From NCBI GenBank assembly GCA_031409875.1, contig JANNYB010000045.1, positions 23,492 through 87,491 of the forward strand: a stretch of DNA of 64,000 nt, in the 5' to 3' direction. Positions within the stretch are counted from its first letter, which is position 1, and each line of letters opens with the position of its first letter. This document shows, piece after piece, positions 38,755 through 47,900 of the stretch. The stretch comes from CALMEH01 sp031409875 (GTDB lineage Bacteria > Acidobacteriota > Blastocatellia > Pyrinomonadales > Pyrinomonadaceae). The notes beneath the pieces were generated by a model, which had not been told where the DNA came from, did no database searches, and saw nothing but the letters and a program-made list of their open reading frames with translations. The translations under genes and the position numbers were made by a program.

Positions 38755-41640
38755 TTACTTGAACAATTTATTCCATTCAAACGAAAGTCCGAACACAAAA
38801 CTTCTGCCCGGTGCGGGCGCGGTTTGGAAATGTTCGTAGAAAAAATTGTTCGTCAGATTGTCAACGCCGGTCGTGAACGTGAACTTGTAGCGTTCTGCAC
38901 GCCAAGTGTAGCCGCCTCTGATAGTTTGTTTGTCAATCGAGTTCAAATTGGCAAATGTGCCGTAATTAACCAAAGTCGTGCCGATAAAACTGAGCGGATC
39001 GGCGCGGGTTACGCGGTTTTGATGCCGCCAGAAATATTCGGCGAAAATTCTGCCGTCGCGGTCGAGATATTGAACGCCGCCGATAATGCGAAACGGCGTG
39101 ATATTTGCGAGCGGAAAATCATTAAGCGAACCTTTCAAAGGAATCGGCGTGGTCGTTTTGTTATAAAGCAAATTGAACGCCGTAATTGCCTGTGCAAGCG
39201 GCGCGTTGTTCGTGCCGTGCTGTGTGCCGAGCGAGTAATAACCCGTCAAACTGCCGAAACGTCCGATTGACAAACTGCTTTCGGCAGTTGATTCCCAGCC
39301 CGAAATGACGTTTGAAGCCGCATTGATGCGGGCATTGATGCTAACCACCGCTTGACCGCTGACACATCCGAAACCGACTGCTCCCGCACTTCCCGGAAGA
39401 CTCGGCGGAATCGGCGCAACGCAATAATTTTGCGCCGGTGCAAATGTCAGCAAATCGGTAATTTCGTTGCGGAAATATCCGAGCGAAAACGTAAAAAATT
39501 TCTGCTGAACTTTTACGCCAACATCATAATTACTACCTTTTTCGGGCAATAAATTCGGATTGCCGACGACGAGCGAGGCGAAAAACGAGCCGGGCGAAAA
39601 ATTACGAATCAAATAGCGTTCCGTAATTCCCGGTTCGCGGTAGCTGTTTGCCCAACGAAAATACGGATTGATGCCGTAAGGAAGCCGTCCGACGATGCCG
39701 AAACTGTATGTTACCGAACTGCGATTTGATGTAACCGAACCCGTTCCGGCAGTCAACCGCGTCAAATTCGGCAAAGCCGCGACGAGCGTCGTTAAAGCCT
39801 GCGGATTCGCCGTCAAACCCGGCACCGCCGCATTGAGCGCGGCAAATTCCGTCGAAAGCGGAAAACCGTTTCCGGGAAGCCCAGCCGTAACCCAATTATC
39901 GCGGCGCACACCGAACGTAACGCGAACGTATTTGAAGCGGTCTAATTCGGCTTGAGCATAAATATTGTTGTCAGTGTAATTTGAAACTGGCGCACTTGCA
40001 CCGATTGTCGGCGCAACGGTCGAGCTTAAAGTCGTTGACAATCCCGGAATCGCTCCCGCGCCGACGACCGGAGCGGACAGAAAATAATCTCTCGAATTTT
40101 CCTTCGTTTTTCCGCCGCCGACGGTTACGAACAAACCTTTGAACGGCGCAAATGTCGCTTGAATGTCAATGCCGTAGGTGTTCACCGTATTCAAATTATA
40201 AGTATAACTCGAACCTGTAATTGCCGGCGTTACGCCCGTGAGCGTGTTCGCGCTGAAAATCGAAGGATTTCCAGTGAACGCGCCGGTTGCCGCGACATAA
40301 CTTCCGCCGAATGTGCTGTTCAGATTGGCGTAAGTAAATTGATTTTGCGGAAAAGACAATTTTTGATGAAAATAATTGACCGAAGCCCGCGGGATATATT
40401 TATTGATGTCTAAAACTTCGTAGCGAACGCCGAATTTCGTGAAATGTCTGAACGCCGTATATCTTAACTGCGTTTCATACGGCGGACCCGAAAAAGCATT
40501 GCCGATGTCGTCGTCGTCCTGGTTCAAAAACTTGCCGCGAATCGTATGATTTTCCCAAGGGAAAAACCATATATCGAATTGTTTGCCGTTCCCGCGCCCT
40601 TGTCCGTTGCCGATTTTTGAATCTTTCGGCAGAGCGAAAATCGGATAACTACTGCCCGATTGAAACGTCGTTCCGGCAGCGTTTGTCGGAAATTGACGGA
40701 AAAATGCGCCGATGGCGAGATTTTCTTGAATAGTAATATCACCGTCGCCGATTTTATAATTCGTGTTTGAATTCATATTGAAACTGCCGCGAAAAGCCGC
40801 TAATTTTGAACCCAAATTAAACGTAACATTGCCGCGAGAGATTTCGCCGTTGCTGATGTAACTGCCGTCAAGCCGAAAACCGACATTAAAGCCGTTGGCG
40901 GGAACAAACGGGCGTTTAGTAATCAAATTTATCGTGCCGCCGATAGCGTCCGAACCGTAGAGCGATGAACCCGAACCGGATAAAACTTCAATCGCTTCGA
41001 GCTGTGTCGGGTCAACAATGGAAACCGGCGGACCGCTTGCGCCCGGATCGAAACGCGCATTATTCAGACGTTCGCCGTCAATTACAATTAGCACACGAGT
41101 TGAAGAAAAACCTCGAAGGCGCGGACGTTCGCGTTGCGGATTCGTTTCGATAACCGTCAGATTCGGCGTGCGTTCCATTGCTTCAAACGTCGAACGCGGC
41201 AGACGTTGTTCGATGTTTTCGGCAGTCGTAACTGTAACGGTTTGCGGAACTTCCGCCGCAATGCGTTCCGTGCCTTTACCGGCAGTAACGGTTACAGTAT
41301 CTTGAATTGTGCCGGGCGCAAGCGAAAAATTTTGCGTCAGCGGCGCATCGCCGATAATCAATGATTCCGCGCTCGTGCCGAAACCGTTTGCCGTTGCCGA
41401 AAGACGATAGCTTCCGCCGGGCAAATTGCTGAATGAATAATTTCCGCTGCCGTTTGTGATAGCGACCGATTCGCGCCCCGAACCGAGATTTAAGGCTTTG
41501 ACGGTTGCGCCGACAATCGCCGCGCCGTTGGTGTCGTTCACCGTGCCGCTGATTTTGCTTGTTTGGGCAAACGCGGACAGCGAGCAGAAAGCCAAAAATG
41601 TAAATACTAAAAAAATCTTCCTAACTGACCTGACGAACAT
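38755..41640 (-). CDS. TonB-dependent receptor with carboxypeptidase-regulatory domain
   Basis: 961 residues. Signal peptide (LVFTFLAFCSLSAFAQ), then a carboxypeptidase-regulatory-like Ig domain (about 28-105, SGTVNDTNGAAIVGATV), plug domain (about 125-240, with TVTTAENIEQRLPRSTFEAM and GSSLYGSDAIGGTINLIT) and a long beta-barrel to the C-terminus ending FVFGLSFEWNKLFK. It imports a bulky or scarce substrate across the outer membrane. It is divergent from the citryl-CoA-lyase-like gene, with operator site 5 between them, so it may bring in the substrate of the regulon. A GGAGC ribosome site precedes ATG 41640. Confidence 0.9.
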   Translation of the reverse strand: MFVRSVRKIFLVFTFLAFCSLSAFAQTSKISGTVNDTNGAAIVGATVKALNLGSGRESVAITNGSGNYSFSNLPGGSYRLSATANGFGTSAESLIIGDAPLTQNFSLAPGTIQDTVTVTAGKGTERIAAEVPQTVTVTTAENIEQRLPRSTFEAMERTPNLTVIETNPQRERPRLRGFSSTRVLIVIDGERLNNARFDPGASGPPVSIVDPTQLEAIEVLSGSGSSLYGSDAIGGTINLITKRPFVPANGFNVGFRLDGSYISNGEISRGNVTFNLGSKLAAFRGSFNMNSNTNYKIGDGDITIQENLAIGAFFRQFPTNAAGTTFQSGSSYPIFALPKDSKIGNGQGRGNGKQFDIWFFPWENHTIRGKFLNQDDDDIGNAFSGPPYETQLRYTAFRHFTKFGVRYEVLDINKYIPRASVNYFHQKLSFPQNQFTYANLNSTFGGSYVAATGAFTGNPSIFSANTLTGVTPAITGSSYTYNLNTVNTYGIDIQATFAPFKGLFVTVGGGKTKENSRDYFLSAPVVGAGAIPGLSTTLSSTVAPTIGASAPVSNYTDNNIYAQAELDRFKYVRVTFGVRRDNWVTAGLPGNGFPLSTEFAALNAAVPGLTANPQALTTLVAALPNLTRLTAGTGSVTSNRSSVTYSFGIVGRLPYGINPYFRWANSYREPGITERYLIRNFSPGSFFASLVVGNPNLLPEKGSNYDVGVKVQQKFFTFSLGYFRNEITDLLTFAPAQNYCVAPIPPSLPGSAGAVGFGCVSGQAVVSINARINAASNVISGWESTAESSLSIGRFGSLTGYYSLGTQHGTNNAPLAQAITAFNLLYNKTTTPIPLKGSLNDFPLANITPFRIIGGVQYLDRDGRIFAEYFWRHQNRVTRADPLSFIGTTLVNYGTFANLNSIDKQTIRGGYTWRAERYKFTFTTGVDNLTNNFFYEHFQTAPAPGRSFVFGLSFEWNKLFK

Positions 41641-41730
41641 ATTTTGCTCCTTATTTTTTTATCGGGAAATATTTGTGCTAAATACGAGACAAATTTTCTT
41701 CAACTTTACTGTTGACGAAAAACCTATTAT

Positions 41731-41759
41731 TTGGCAATGTATTGTTTATTGTCTATGAC
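41731..41759 (+). promoter_or_regulatory. Likely promoter of the citryl-CoA-lyase-like gene
   Basis: TTGGCA (41731-41736), 17-base spacer, TATGAC (41754-41759). The expected transcription start falls at the beginning of operator site 5, again consistent with repression. Confidence 0.45.
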
Positions 41760-41761
41760 TT

Positions 41762-41787
41762 ATTTGTTATAAACTAATAACAAATTT
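41762..41787. promoter_or_regulatory. Palindromic operator site 5 (TonB receptor / citryl-CoA-lyase-like)
   Basis: TTTGTTATA-AACT-AATAACAAA, one mismatch to the consensus. It lies 31 bases before the start of 41818-42594 and about 120 bases upstream of the divergent TonB receptor gene, so it could control either or both. Confidence 0.75.
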
Positions 41788-41817
41788 TTGTCAATAGATT
41801 GAAAGAAAATTTTACAA

Positions 41818-42594
41818 ATGTCAAACAGCCGAAAAACATCAATTTCTTGGGTCGAAGCCGAAAAAATAACTTTGCGCGGGTTTCCGATTGAAGATTTAAT
41901 CGGGCGCATTTCTTTGGGCGAAACGATTTTTTTGCTTCTGACGGGCGAAATGCCGTCGAAGAATCAAGCGAAAATGCTTGAAGCGATTCTTGTTTCCGTC
42001 ATTGATCACGGCGTTCGTCCGCCTTCGACGATTGCGGCGGTAACGGTTGCAAACACGGGCGCGAGTTTGAATTCTTCGGTCGCGGCGGGAATTTTGGCAA
42101 TCAACAAATTTCACGGCGGCGCGATTGAAGATGCGATGAAAGCGTTGGCGGAAGCCGTTGATTTGCAGAAATCAGAAAATTTGCCGGCTTTTGATTCAGC
42201 CGAAAAAGTAGTGCAAACTTACAAAGCGCAAGGCAAACGAATTTCCGGTTTCGGACATCGTTTTCACGCCGCTGATCCGCGAACTGTGCGGCTTTTTGAA
42301 CTTGCAAAAGAATTACAAATTGCCGGAAAGTTTGTCGAACAAGCCGAGATTTTAGAGAAAGTTTTGTCGGAAAAATCGGGAAAAAGTTTGCCGATAAATG
42401 CCGATGGCGCAATTGCCGCGCTGCTTTGCGAAATGGATTTTTCGCCGAAAACTGCGAATGGAATTTTTATGATTGCGCGTGTCGCCGGTTTGGTCGCGCA
42501 CGCGGTTGAAGAGCAAGAACGCAATCCGCCGATGCGAACAGTTGAAGTAGAAAATTATGAATATGACGGCAAAAGTTCGGAGTTCACGCTTTAG
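41818..42594 (+). CDS. Citryl-CoA lyase-like (short citrate synthase family) enzyme
   Basis: 258 residues, much shorter than citrate synthase (about 430) and typical of citryl-CoA-lyase-like proteins. Blocks: ITLRGFPIEDLIGRISLGETI, PPSTIAAVTVANTGASLNSSVAAGIL, the catalytic His region RISGFGHRFHAADPRTVRLFEL (in two parts GFGHRFH and DPRTVR) and VAGLVAHAVEEQERNPPM near the end. Such enzymes cleave citryl-CoA-like thioesters into acyl-CoA and an oxoacid. With the SucCD-like ligase downstream this would be a two-step ATP-dependent cleavage. The last residues (SSEFTL) and the stop codon come from a cruciform element that has entered the 3' end. Confidence 0.82.
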   Translation: MSNSRKTSISWVEAEKITLRGFPIEDLIGRISLGETIFLLLTGEMPSKNQAKMLEAILVSVIDHGVRPPSTIAAVTVANTGASLNSSVAAGILAINKFHGGAIEDAMKALAEAVDLQKSENLPAFDSAEKVVQTYKAQGKRISGFGHRFHAADPRTVRLFELAKELQIAGKFVEQAEILEKVLSEKSGKSLPINADGAIAALLCEMDFSPKTANGIFMIARVAGLVAHAVEEQERNPPMRTVEVENYEYDGKSSEFTL

Positions 42595-42714
42595 CGTGCC
42601 GCGAATGCCAGCGAAGCGAAGCATTTGCCCGACGTTGATTACCGTGAACTTTAAGCAAAGCAAAAACCGCGTTGCTTCGCTCGCGGTTTGCCGCCTAAAG
42701 GCGGGACTCAAAAC
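42575..42714. repeat. Cruciform element between two coding regions
   Basis: Ends GTTCGGAGTTCACGC and GGGACTCAAAAC, mini-hairpins ACGC-TTTA-GCGT and CCGCC-TAAA-GGCGG, core AATGCC-AGCGAAGCGAA-GCATT and AACCGCG...CGCGGTT. It supplies the stop codon of the citryl-CoA-lyase-like gene and the apparent start region of the next secreted protein. Close in structure to 37551-37690. Confidence 0.82.
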
Positions 42715-42718
42715 TTTT

Positions 42719-43213
42719 TTGCTAATTTTTAGCTTGAGTTTGAGCGTTTTCGCGCAAAAGCAGACGGCGGCTGAAACTGTGAAATCGTTTTATGTTTTTC
42801 ACAATTCGCGTTCGGGAATTTTTAGTTTGCACGAAGTAAATTTGCGTCGAAAATGGTTCACGGCTGAACTTTATAAACTTTTTTTGAACGAATTGAAACG
42901 TGAAGATGTATTTACAAAAAAAAATCCGACTGACAAACCGCATTACGGCGATGGTTTTCCGCTTCAGCCGTTTTCGGAATGCGTTGACGGCGAAACAGTA
43001 ATTATTAACACTTTTGAAGCGAAAGAAATTTCATCGGACGCATCGAAAGCAACGGTTGAAGTAAAATTTTATTCGCCCGAAAAATGTAAAAAAGAATTGA
43101 TTGATACTTACAAGGTCGAGCTTGTCAAAACGAAAAATATTTGGCTCATAAATGATTGGATATATTCTGATAACAAAAGACTTACCGATGATTTGAAACG
43201 AAAAGATTATTGA
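42719..43213 (+). CDS. Secreted DUF3828-like protein, start disturbed by a repeat
   Basis: About 164 residues from TTG 42719; the frame stays open upstream through the cruciform element to ATG 42557. The hydrophobic stretch LLIFSLSLSVFAQ is a signal peptide core with cleavage after FAQ, but its basic n-region (RLKAGLKT) would be encoded by the repeat. So the element may have replaced the natural start. The mature part (AAETVKSFYVFHNSRSGIF ... ECVDGETVIINTF ... WLINDWIY) resembles DUF3828-type proteins of unknown role. Exact start uncertain. Confidence 0.55.
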   Translation: MLIFSLSLSVFAQKQTAAETVKSFYVFHNSRSGIFSLHEVNLRRKWFTAELYKLFLNELKREDVFTKKNPTDKPHYGDGFPLQPFSECVDGETVIINTFEAKEISSDASKATVEVKFYSPEKCKKELIDTYKVELVKTKNIWLINDWIYSDNKRLTDDLKRKDY

Positions 43214-43215
43214 TT

Positions 43216-43785
43216 ATGCAAACACAAACGGAACAAACGATGAAGGAAAAAATAGTCGAAGCAATACCGGAATTTAACTTGATAAAAGACGCGGATTTGC
43301 GCGAAAAAACCGTGCAAGTTTGGGAAGATGCCATCGCGGAAAGCGGTTGGACGTTTGAAGCACTTCACAAAATGCCGTTCAGCATTTTTGTTGAAAACTG
43401 CAATATTTCATTCATTGAGCATGTCCGAACGGTTTGCAAAATGTGCATTGCGGTTGCCGATGTTTTGCAAGAATCTTACGGAACGCGCTCAAATATCAAC
43501 TACGATTTTTTGATTTCCGGCGCGTTATTGGCTGATGTCGGCAAACTCATCGAATATGAACAAAAGGACGGAAAAATTACCAAAGCCGGACGCGGACAAC
43601 ATCTTCGGCATCCGTTCACAGGCGTGGCAATGAGCCATTTTCGCGGAATTCCGGCGGAAGTTCAACACATTATCGCCACCCATTCCAAAGAAGGTGAAAT
43701 GATGGAACGCTCAAACGAATCGGTAATTTTTCATCACGCAGATTTTATTGATTTCGATTTGGTCAGCAAAAAACGTCCGTTTTGA
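43216..43785 (+). CDS. HD-domain-like protein
   Basis: 189 residues from ATG 43216 (an ATG nine codons later is also possible). HD-domain metal motifs: His in NISFIEHVRTV (about 71), LISGALLADVGKLIEY (about 105, where the usual His-Asp is Ala-Asp), His in RHPFTGVAM and His in HIIATHSKEGEM, and late HHADFIDF. HD proteins are phosphohydrolases of nucleotides or related compounds. The Ala in place of the first His of the HD pair may weaken metal binding. It follows the DUF3828-like gene by two bases. Confidence 0.68.
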   Translation: MQTQTEQTMKEKIVEAIPEFNLIKDADLREKTVQVWEDAIAESGWTFEALHKMPFSIFVENCNISFIEHVRTVCKMCIAVADVLQESYGTRSNINYDFLISGALLADVGKLIEYEQKDGKITKAGRGQHLRHPFTGVAMSHFRGIPAEVQHIIATHSKEGEMMERSNESVIFHHADFIDFDLVSKKRPF

Positions 43786-43816
43786 TGTGGTTGCAAATTG
43801 TGCTGAGTTCAAAGAT

Positions 43817-44353
43817 ATGTCTCAAGAATTAGCGTTAATAGAAGAAAAAATCTACATCATTCGCGGTCAAAAAGTAATGCTTGACGCGGATTTGGCGGAG
43901 CTTTATCAAGTTGAAACAAGACGTTTAAACGAACAAGTTAAACGTAACATTGAGCGGTTTCCCGAAGATTTTATGTTTCAACTTACGGAAAAAGAAGTTG
44001 AAGAATTGCCGATGCGGTCGCAATTTGCGACCGCATCAAAACGAAACGTCCGCTATCGTCCGTTTGTTTTCACCGAACACGGCGCGGTGATGTTGGCGAG
44101 CGTTCTGAAAAGCAAAACGGCGATTGAAGCAAGTTTGCACGTTGTTCGCGCTTTTGTTCGTTTGCGAACGATTTTGTCGGAACATAAAGAATTAGCGGCA
44201 CAATTTGAAAAACTCGAACGCAAAATGGACGCAAAATTTGACGAACACGATGAGCAAATCGCACTACTTTTCAAAGCCATAAAACAGCTAATCACACCGC
44301 CGTCAGCAGATAAAAAATCAATCGGTTTTGTTGAAAATAAAAAGAAAAAATGA
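43817..44353 (+). CDS. ORF6N-domain DNA-binding protein
   Basis: 178 residues from ATG 43817. The ORF6N domain (about 5-95) is plain: IEEKIYIIRGQKVMLDADLA, LYQVETRRLNEQVKRN, RFPEDFMFQLTEKE and RPFVFTEHGAVMLASVLKS. The C-terminus is a coiled helix (EHKELAAQFEKLERKMDAKF) and a Lys-rich end. ORF6N proteins occur in phages and mobile regions and probably bind DNA. The stop overlaps the PrpD gene start by four bases. Confidence 0.88.
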   Translation: MSQELALIEEKIYIIRGQKVMLDADLAELYQVETRRLNEQVKRNIERFPEDFMFQLTEKEVEELPMRSQFATASKRNVRYRPFVFTEHGAVMLASVLKSKTAIEASLHVVRAFVRLRTILSEHKELAAQFEKLERKMDAKFDEHDEQIALLFKAIKQLITPPSADKKSIGFVENKKKK

Positions 44354-45726
44354 CCAAAACCATTTCTCAAATTTGGGCAGAATACGCCGTTAACTTAACT
44401 TTTGAAGATTTGTCGCCCAAAGCAATTTGGGCGGCGAAGATGTTTATTTACGACAGTTTCGGCTGTGCTTTGGGCGGCTCGAAAACAGAAGATTTTCACA
44501 TTTTAGAACAAGTTTTTTCGGAAATCGGCGGACGCGGTGAATGTTCGGTTATCGGTTCAAATTTGAAAACTGATGTCCGAAGTGCGAGCCTTATCAATGG
44601 TTTAGCGATTCGCGCTCTGGATTATAACGACGTTTATTGGAAGCAAGATCCGTCGCATCCGTCGGATTTATTGCCGGCGGCGTTTTGTGTTGGCGAACGC
44701 GAAAAACGAAGCGGAAAAGATTTACTTGTCGCCACCGTTATCGCTTACGAATTAGAAATGCGAATGATGGAAGCGGCGTTTCCGGGCGTGCGCGAATTAG
44801 GTTTGCATCACGCGACTTTGACGCAATTTGTTTCGCCGGTTGTCGCCGGAAAAATGTTGAATTTAACCGCCGAACAGATTACAAATGCGATTGGAATTTC
44901 AGGTTCGCATAACGTAACTTTAGGCGCAGTTACGGCGGGAAAATTGACGATGATGAAAAATACGGTTGACCCGATGGCGACCGAAAGCGGAGTTTTTGCT
45001 GCACTTCTCGCGCAGAAAGGTTATGCCGGAACGACACCGATTTTTGAAGGACGCGAAGGACTTTTTGAAGTTATCGGCGATAAATGGAAGCCCGAAGTTT
45101 TGACCGAAAACTTAGGCAAAACTTTTAAAATCGTAGATTGCTCAATCAAACCTTTTCCGTGCGAAGCCTTAACACACGCACCGATTTCTACGGTTTTGGA
45201 TTTGGTTTTAACAAACGATTTACAGCCCGAACAAATTGCATCAATCGAAATTCACACGCTCAAACGCGCCGCCGAAATTCTCGCGGACGAGAAAAAATAC
45301 ATCATTGATTCACGCGAAACCGCCGATCATTCTTTGCCGTATTGCATCGCGGCGGCGGTTGTGCGAAGAAAATTAACGCCAAACGAATTCGATAAAAATT
45401 CATTGAAAGACGCGCAGATTTTAGCAACCGTTCCGAAAGTCAAAGCCGTTCTCGAACCATTATTTGAATCGCGTTTTCCCGCAGAACAACCGTGCAAAGT
45501 CGTTATCAAATTAACCAATGGCGAAACTTTAGAAAATGAACGCGCCTATCCGAAAGGCGATCCGCGCGACCAACTTTCGACTGCCGAATTGAAAGAAAAA
45601 TTTTCGATTTTAGCCGAAGGAATTTTGGACGACGCGCAAAAAGAATCGGTTTATCAAGCAGTTTATGATTTGGAAAACGTCGGCGAAATCGGCGAGTTGA
45701 TGGACTTGATGGTGAAGAAATTTTAG
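44350..45726 (+). CDS. MmgE/PrpD-family dehydratase
   Basis: 458 residues of the MmgE/PrpD (2-methylcitrate dehydratase) family. Blocks: KAAKMFIYDSFGCALGGSK-like start, NGLAIRALDYNDVYW (about 78-92), DPSHPSDLLPAAFCVGE, GLHHATLTQFVSPVVAGKML, TMMKNTVDPMATESGVFAA, FPCEALTHAPI and HSLPYCIAAAVV. Members dehydrate 2-methylcitrate or decarboxylate cis-aconitate. In this cluster it probably acts on a tricarboxylate-like intermediate shared with LeuCD and the citryl-CoA-lyase-like enzyme. The start is coupled to the ORF6N gene by an ATGA overlap. Confidence 0.85.
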   Translation: MTKTISQIWAEYAVNLTFEDLSPKAIWAAKMFIYDSFGCALGGSKTEDFHILEQVFSEIGGRGECSVIGSNLKTDVRSASLINGLAIRALDYNDVYWKQDPSHPSDLLPAAFCVGEREKRSGKDLLVATVIAYELEMRMMEAAFPGVRELGLHHATLTQFVSPVVAGKMLNLTAEQITNAIGISGSHNVTLGAVTAGKLTMMKNTVDPMATESGVFAALLAQKGYAGTTPIFEGREGLFEVIGDKWKPEVLTENLGKTFKIVDCSIKPFPCEALTHAPISTVLDLVLTNDLQPEQIASIEIHTLKRAAEILADEKKYIIDSRETADHSLPYCIAAAVVRRKLTPNEFDKNSLKDAQILATVPKVKAVLEPLFESRFPAEQPCKVVIKLTNGETLENERAYPKGDPRDQLSTAELKEKFSILAEGILDDAQKESVYQAVYDLENVGEIGELMDLMVKKF

Positions 45727-45799
45727 CCACGAACAAACACGAAATTTCACGAAAGATTTTAAAATTATGTTCGTGTTCTTTCGTGTTTGTTCGTGGCTA
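45724..45799. repeat. Perfect 21-bp palindrome of CACGAA words
   Basis: Arms 45724-45744 and 45779-45799 are perfect inverted copies (TAGCCACGAACAAACACGAA). It begins in the stop codon of the PrpD gene and ends eight bases before leuC, so any termination would be inside a likely operon. Confidence 0.75.
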
Positions 45800-45806
45800 A
45801 AAAATT

Positions 45807-47210
45807 ATGAAAACGCTTTACGACAAAATTTGGGACGCGCACATTGTTCACGCCGAAGCGGGGAAACCTGCTGTGATTTACGTTGATTTGCATCTCGTTC
45901 ACGAAGTTACAACGCCGCAGGCTTTTTCCGGTTTGCGCGAAAAAAATCGAAAGGTGCGCCGACCCGATTTGACGATTGGAACGCTTGATCATTCAATTCC
46001 GACAAAAAATATTTTCGATAAAATTACCGACGAATTCGCCGCCAAACAAATCGAAGTCTTTCGGGAAAATTGCCGCGCCAACAATATAAAATTTTTCGAT
46101 TTAGGCGCACAGCATCAAGGAATCGTCCACGTTTTCGCGCCAGAAATCGGACTTTCGCAACCCGGAATGACGATTGTTTGCGGCGATTCTCACACTGCAA
46201 CGCACGGCGCATTTGGCGCGTTGGCGTTTGGCATCGGCACTTCAGAAGTCGAGCAAGTTCTTGCAACACAATGTTTACAACAAACAAAATCGAAAAATCT
46301 GCTCATAAAAATCAATGGAAAATTACCTTTCGGCGTAACCGCAAAAGATTTGATTTTGCACATTATCAACGAAATCGGCACGGACGGCGCGAACGGTTTT
46401 GTGATCGAATATGCGGGTGAAGCAATCGAAAATCTTTCGATGGAAGCACGGATGACCGTCTGCAATATGTCAATCGAAGCTGGAGCGCGAGCCGGAATGA
46501 TTGCGCCTGATTTAACGACTTTTGAATATTTGAAAGATAAATTTTACGCGCCGAAAAACGCAAATTGGGAACGCGCTGTCGAATATTGGCAAACTTTGCC
46601 GAGCGATAAAACCGCAAAATTTGATAAAACAATTGAGTTTGAAGCCGCAAACCTCGAACCGTTTGTAACTTGGGGAACAACGCCCGCGATGAGCGCGAAA
46701 ATTGGCGGAAAAGTTCCCGAATTTTCCGAAACGCAAATGGAACGACAATCTTACGAACGCGCTTTGAATTATATGAATTTACAGCCGTCGCAAAAAATTG
46801 AGGAAATTGCGATTAACCGCGCATTTATCGGCTCTTGCACAAATTCGCGGATTGAAGATTTACGCTCGGCGGCGCAAATTATCAAAGGTTACAAAGTTCA
46901 TAAAAGAGTTTCGGCAATGATTGTTCCCGGTTCGCAAACGGTAAAAAAACAAGCTGAAGCGGAAGGTTTAGCGCAAATTTTTATTGATGCCGGATTTGAT
47001 TGGCGCGAATCAGGTTGTTCGATGTGCGTGGCGATGAACGACGATTTTTTGCTGTCCGGCGAACGCGCTGCTTCAACGTCAAACCGAAACTTTGAAGGCA
47101 GACAAGGACGCGGCGGACGAACGCATCTCGCTTCGCCCGCAATGGTCGCGGCAGCAGCAATTACCGGACATTTTGTTGACGTGCGCGAATGGAAATTCAA
47201 AGAAAATTAA
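45807..47210 (+). CDS. leuC: Isopropylmalate dehydratase large subunit (LeuC family)
   Basis: 467 residues, normal LeuC length. Start TLYDKIWDAHIVHAEAG and VIYVDLHLVHEVTTPQAFSGL, GDSHTATHGAFGALAFGIG (about 133), the first iron-sulfur Cys in FIGSCTNSRIEDLRS (about 349), and the CxxC in ESGCSMCVAMND (about 409). With LeuD it isomerises 2-isopropylmalate in leucine synthesis; in this context, beside PrpD and the CoA ligase genes and without leuA or leuB, it may instead work on a related tri- or dicarboxylate. The ending GHFVDVREW is typical of genuine LeuC. Confidence 0.88.
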   Translation: MKTLYDKIWDAHIVHAEAGKPAVIYVDLHLVHEVTTPQAFSGLREKNRKVRRPDLTIGTLDHSIPTKNIFDKITDEFAAKQIEVFRENCRANNIKFFDLGAQHQGIVHVFAPEIGLSQPGMTIVCGDSHTATHGAFGALAFGIGTSEVEQVLATQCLQQTKSKNLLIKINGKLPFGVTAKDLILHIINEIGTDGANGFVIEYAGEAIENLSMEARMTVCNMSIEAGARAGMIAPDLTTFEYLKDKFYAPKNANWERAVEYWQTLPSDKTAKFDKTIEFEAANLEPFVTWGTTPAMSAKIGGKVPEFSETQMERQSYERALNYMNLQPSQKIEEIAINRAFIGSCTNSRIEDLRSAAQIIKGYKVHKRVSAMIVPGSQTVKKQAEAEGLAQIFIDAGFDWRESGCSMCVAMNDDFLLSGERAASTSNRNFEGRQGRGGRTHLASPAMVAAAAITGHFVDVREWKFKEN

Positions 47211-47271
47211 CCACATAGAAACATAGAACACATAGATTTTTCTTTCTATGTGTTCTATGTTTCTATGTGGT
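47210..47271. repeat. Perfect 26-bp palindrome of ACATAGAA words
   Basis: Arms 47210-47235 and 47246-47271 are perfect inverted copies (words ACATAGAA). It overlaps the last base of the leuC stop and ends nine bases before leuD. Because leuC and leuD should be cotranslated, the hairpin is probably tolerated rather than a strong terminator. Confidence 0.75.
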
Positions 47272-47279
47272 AAAAATTA

Positions 47280-47900
47280 ATGCAAAAATTCACCAAACAC
47301 ACCGGCAAAACCGTTGCAATATTTCAGCCGAATATTGATACAGATCAAATTTTGCCGAAGCAATTTTTAAAGCGCATCACGAAAAGCGGCTACGGAGATT
47401 TTTTGTTTTTCGATTGGCGTTTTGATGAAAACGGCGAAAAAATCGCGGATTTTGTTTTGAATCAGCCGCGTTTCTGCGATGCTTCTATTTTGCTTGCGGG
47501 AACAAATTTCGGCGGCGGTTCATCGCGTGAACACGCGCCTTGGGGATTAGCAGATTTCGGTTTTCGTGTTGTTGTCGCGCCTTCGTTTGGCGAGATTTTT
47601 TTCAATAATTGTTTCAAAATCGGGCTTTTGCCGATTGTTTTGGATGAAAATTTAATTGCCGAATTGGTTGAAAAAACTGAAACAATCGAAAATTATTCGC
47701 TGACAGTTGATTTAGAAACTTTAACGATTTTTGATGAGCAAAATTTCCGCATAAATTTTGAGGTTGACAATTTTCGCCGCGAATGTCTGCTCAACGGTTG
47801 GGACGACATCGGTTTGATTTTGAAATTTGAAGATAAAATCAACGAATTTGAAGGACGAAGACCACATTGGGCTTCTTTAAATCAGAACAAGGAGCGGTAG
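47280..47900 (+). CDS. leuD: Isopropylmalate dehydratase small subunit (LeuD family)
   Basis: 206 residues with the swivelling small-subunit fold: TGKTVAIFQPNIDTDQILPKQF, GDFLFFDWRFDENG, ILLAGTNFGGGSSREHAPW (about 77-95) and GFRVVVAPSFGEIFFNNCFK. The body ends near INEFEGRRPHW; the last residues (NQNKER) and the TAG stop are encoded by the first bases of a REPIN-like palindrome, so the natural stop was overwritten. It works with LeuC. Confidence 0.87.
   Translation: MQKFTKHTGKTVAIFQPNIDTDQILPKQFLKRITKSGYGDFLFFDWRFDENGEKIADFVLNQPRFCDASILLAGTNFGGGSSREHAPWGLADFGFRVVVAPSFGEIFFNNCFKIGLLPIVLDENLIAELVEKTETIENYSLTVDLETLTIFDEQNFRINFEVDNFRRECLLNGWDDIGLILKFEDKINEFEGRRPHWASLNQNKER

Noticed and set aside
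45807..47900. Confident assignment of leucine biosynthesis
   Set aside because: LeuC and LeuD motifs are clear but no leuA or leuB is near and the neighbours are catabolic; the role was left open.
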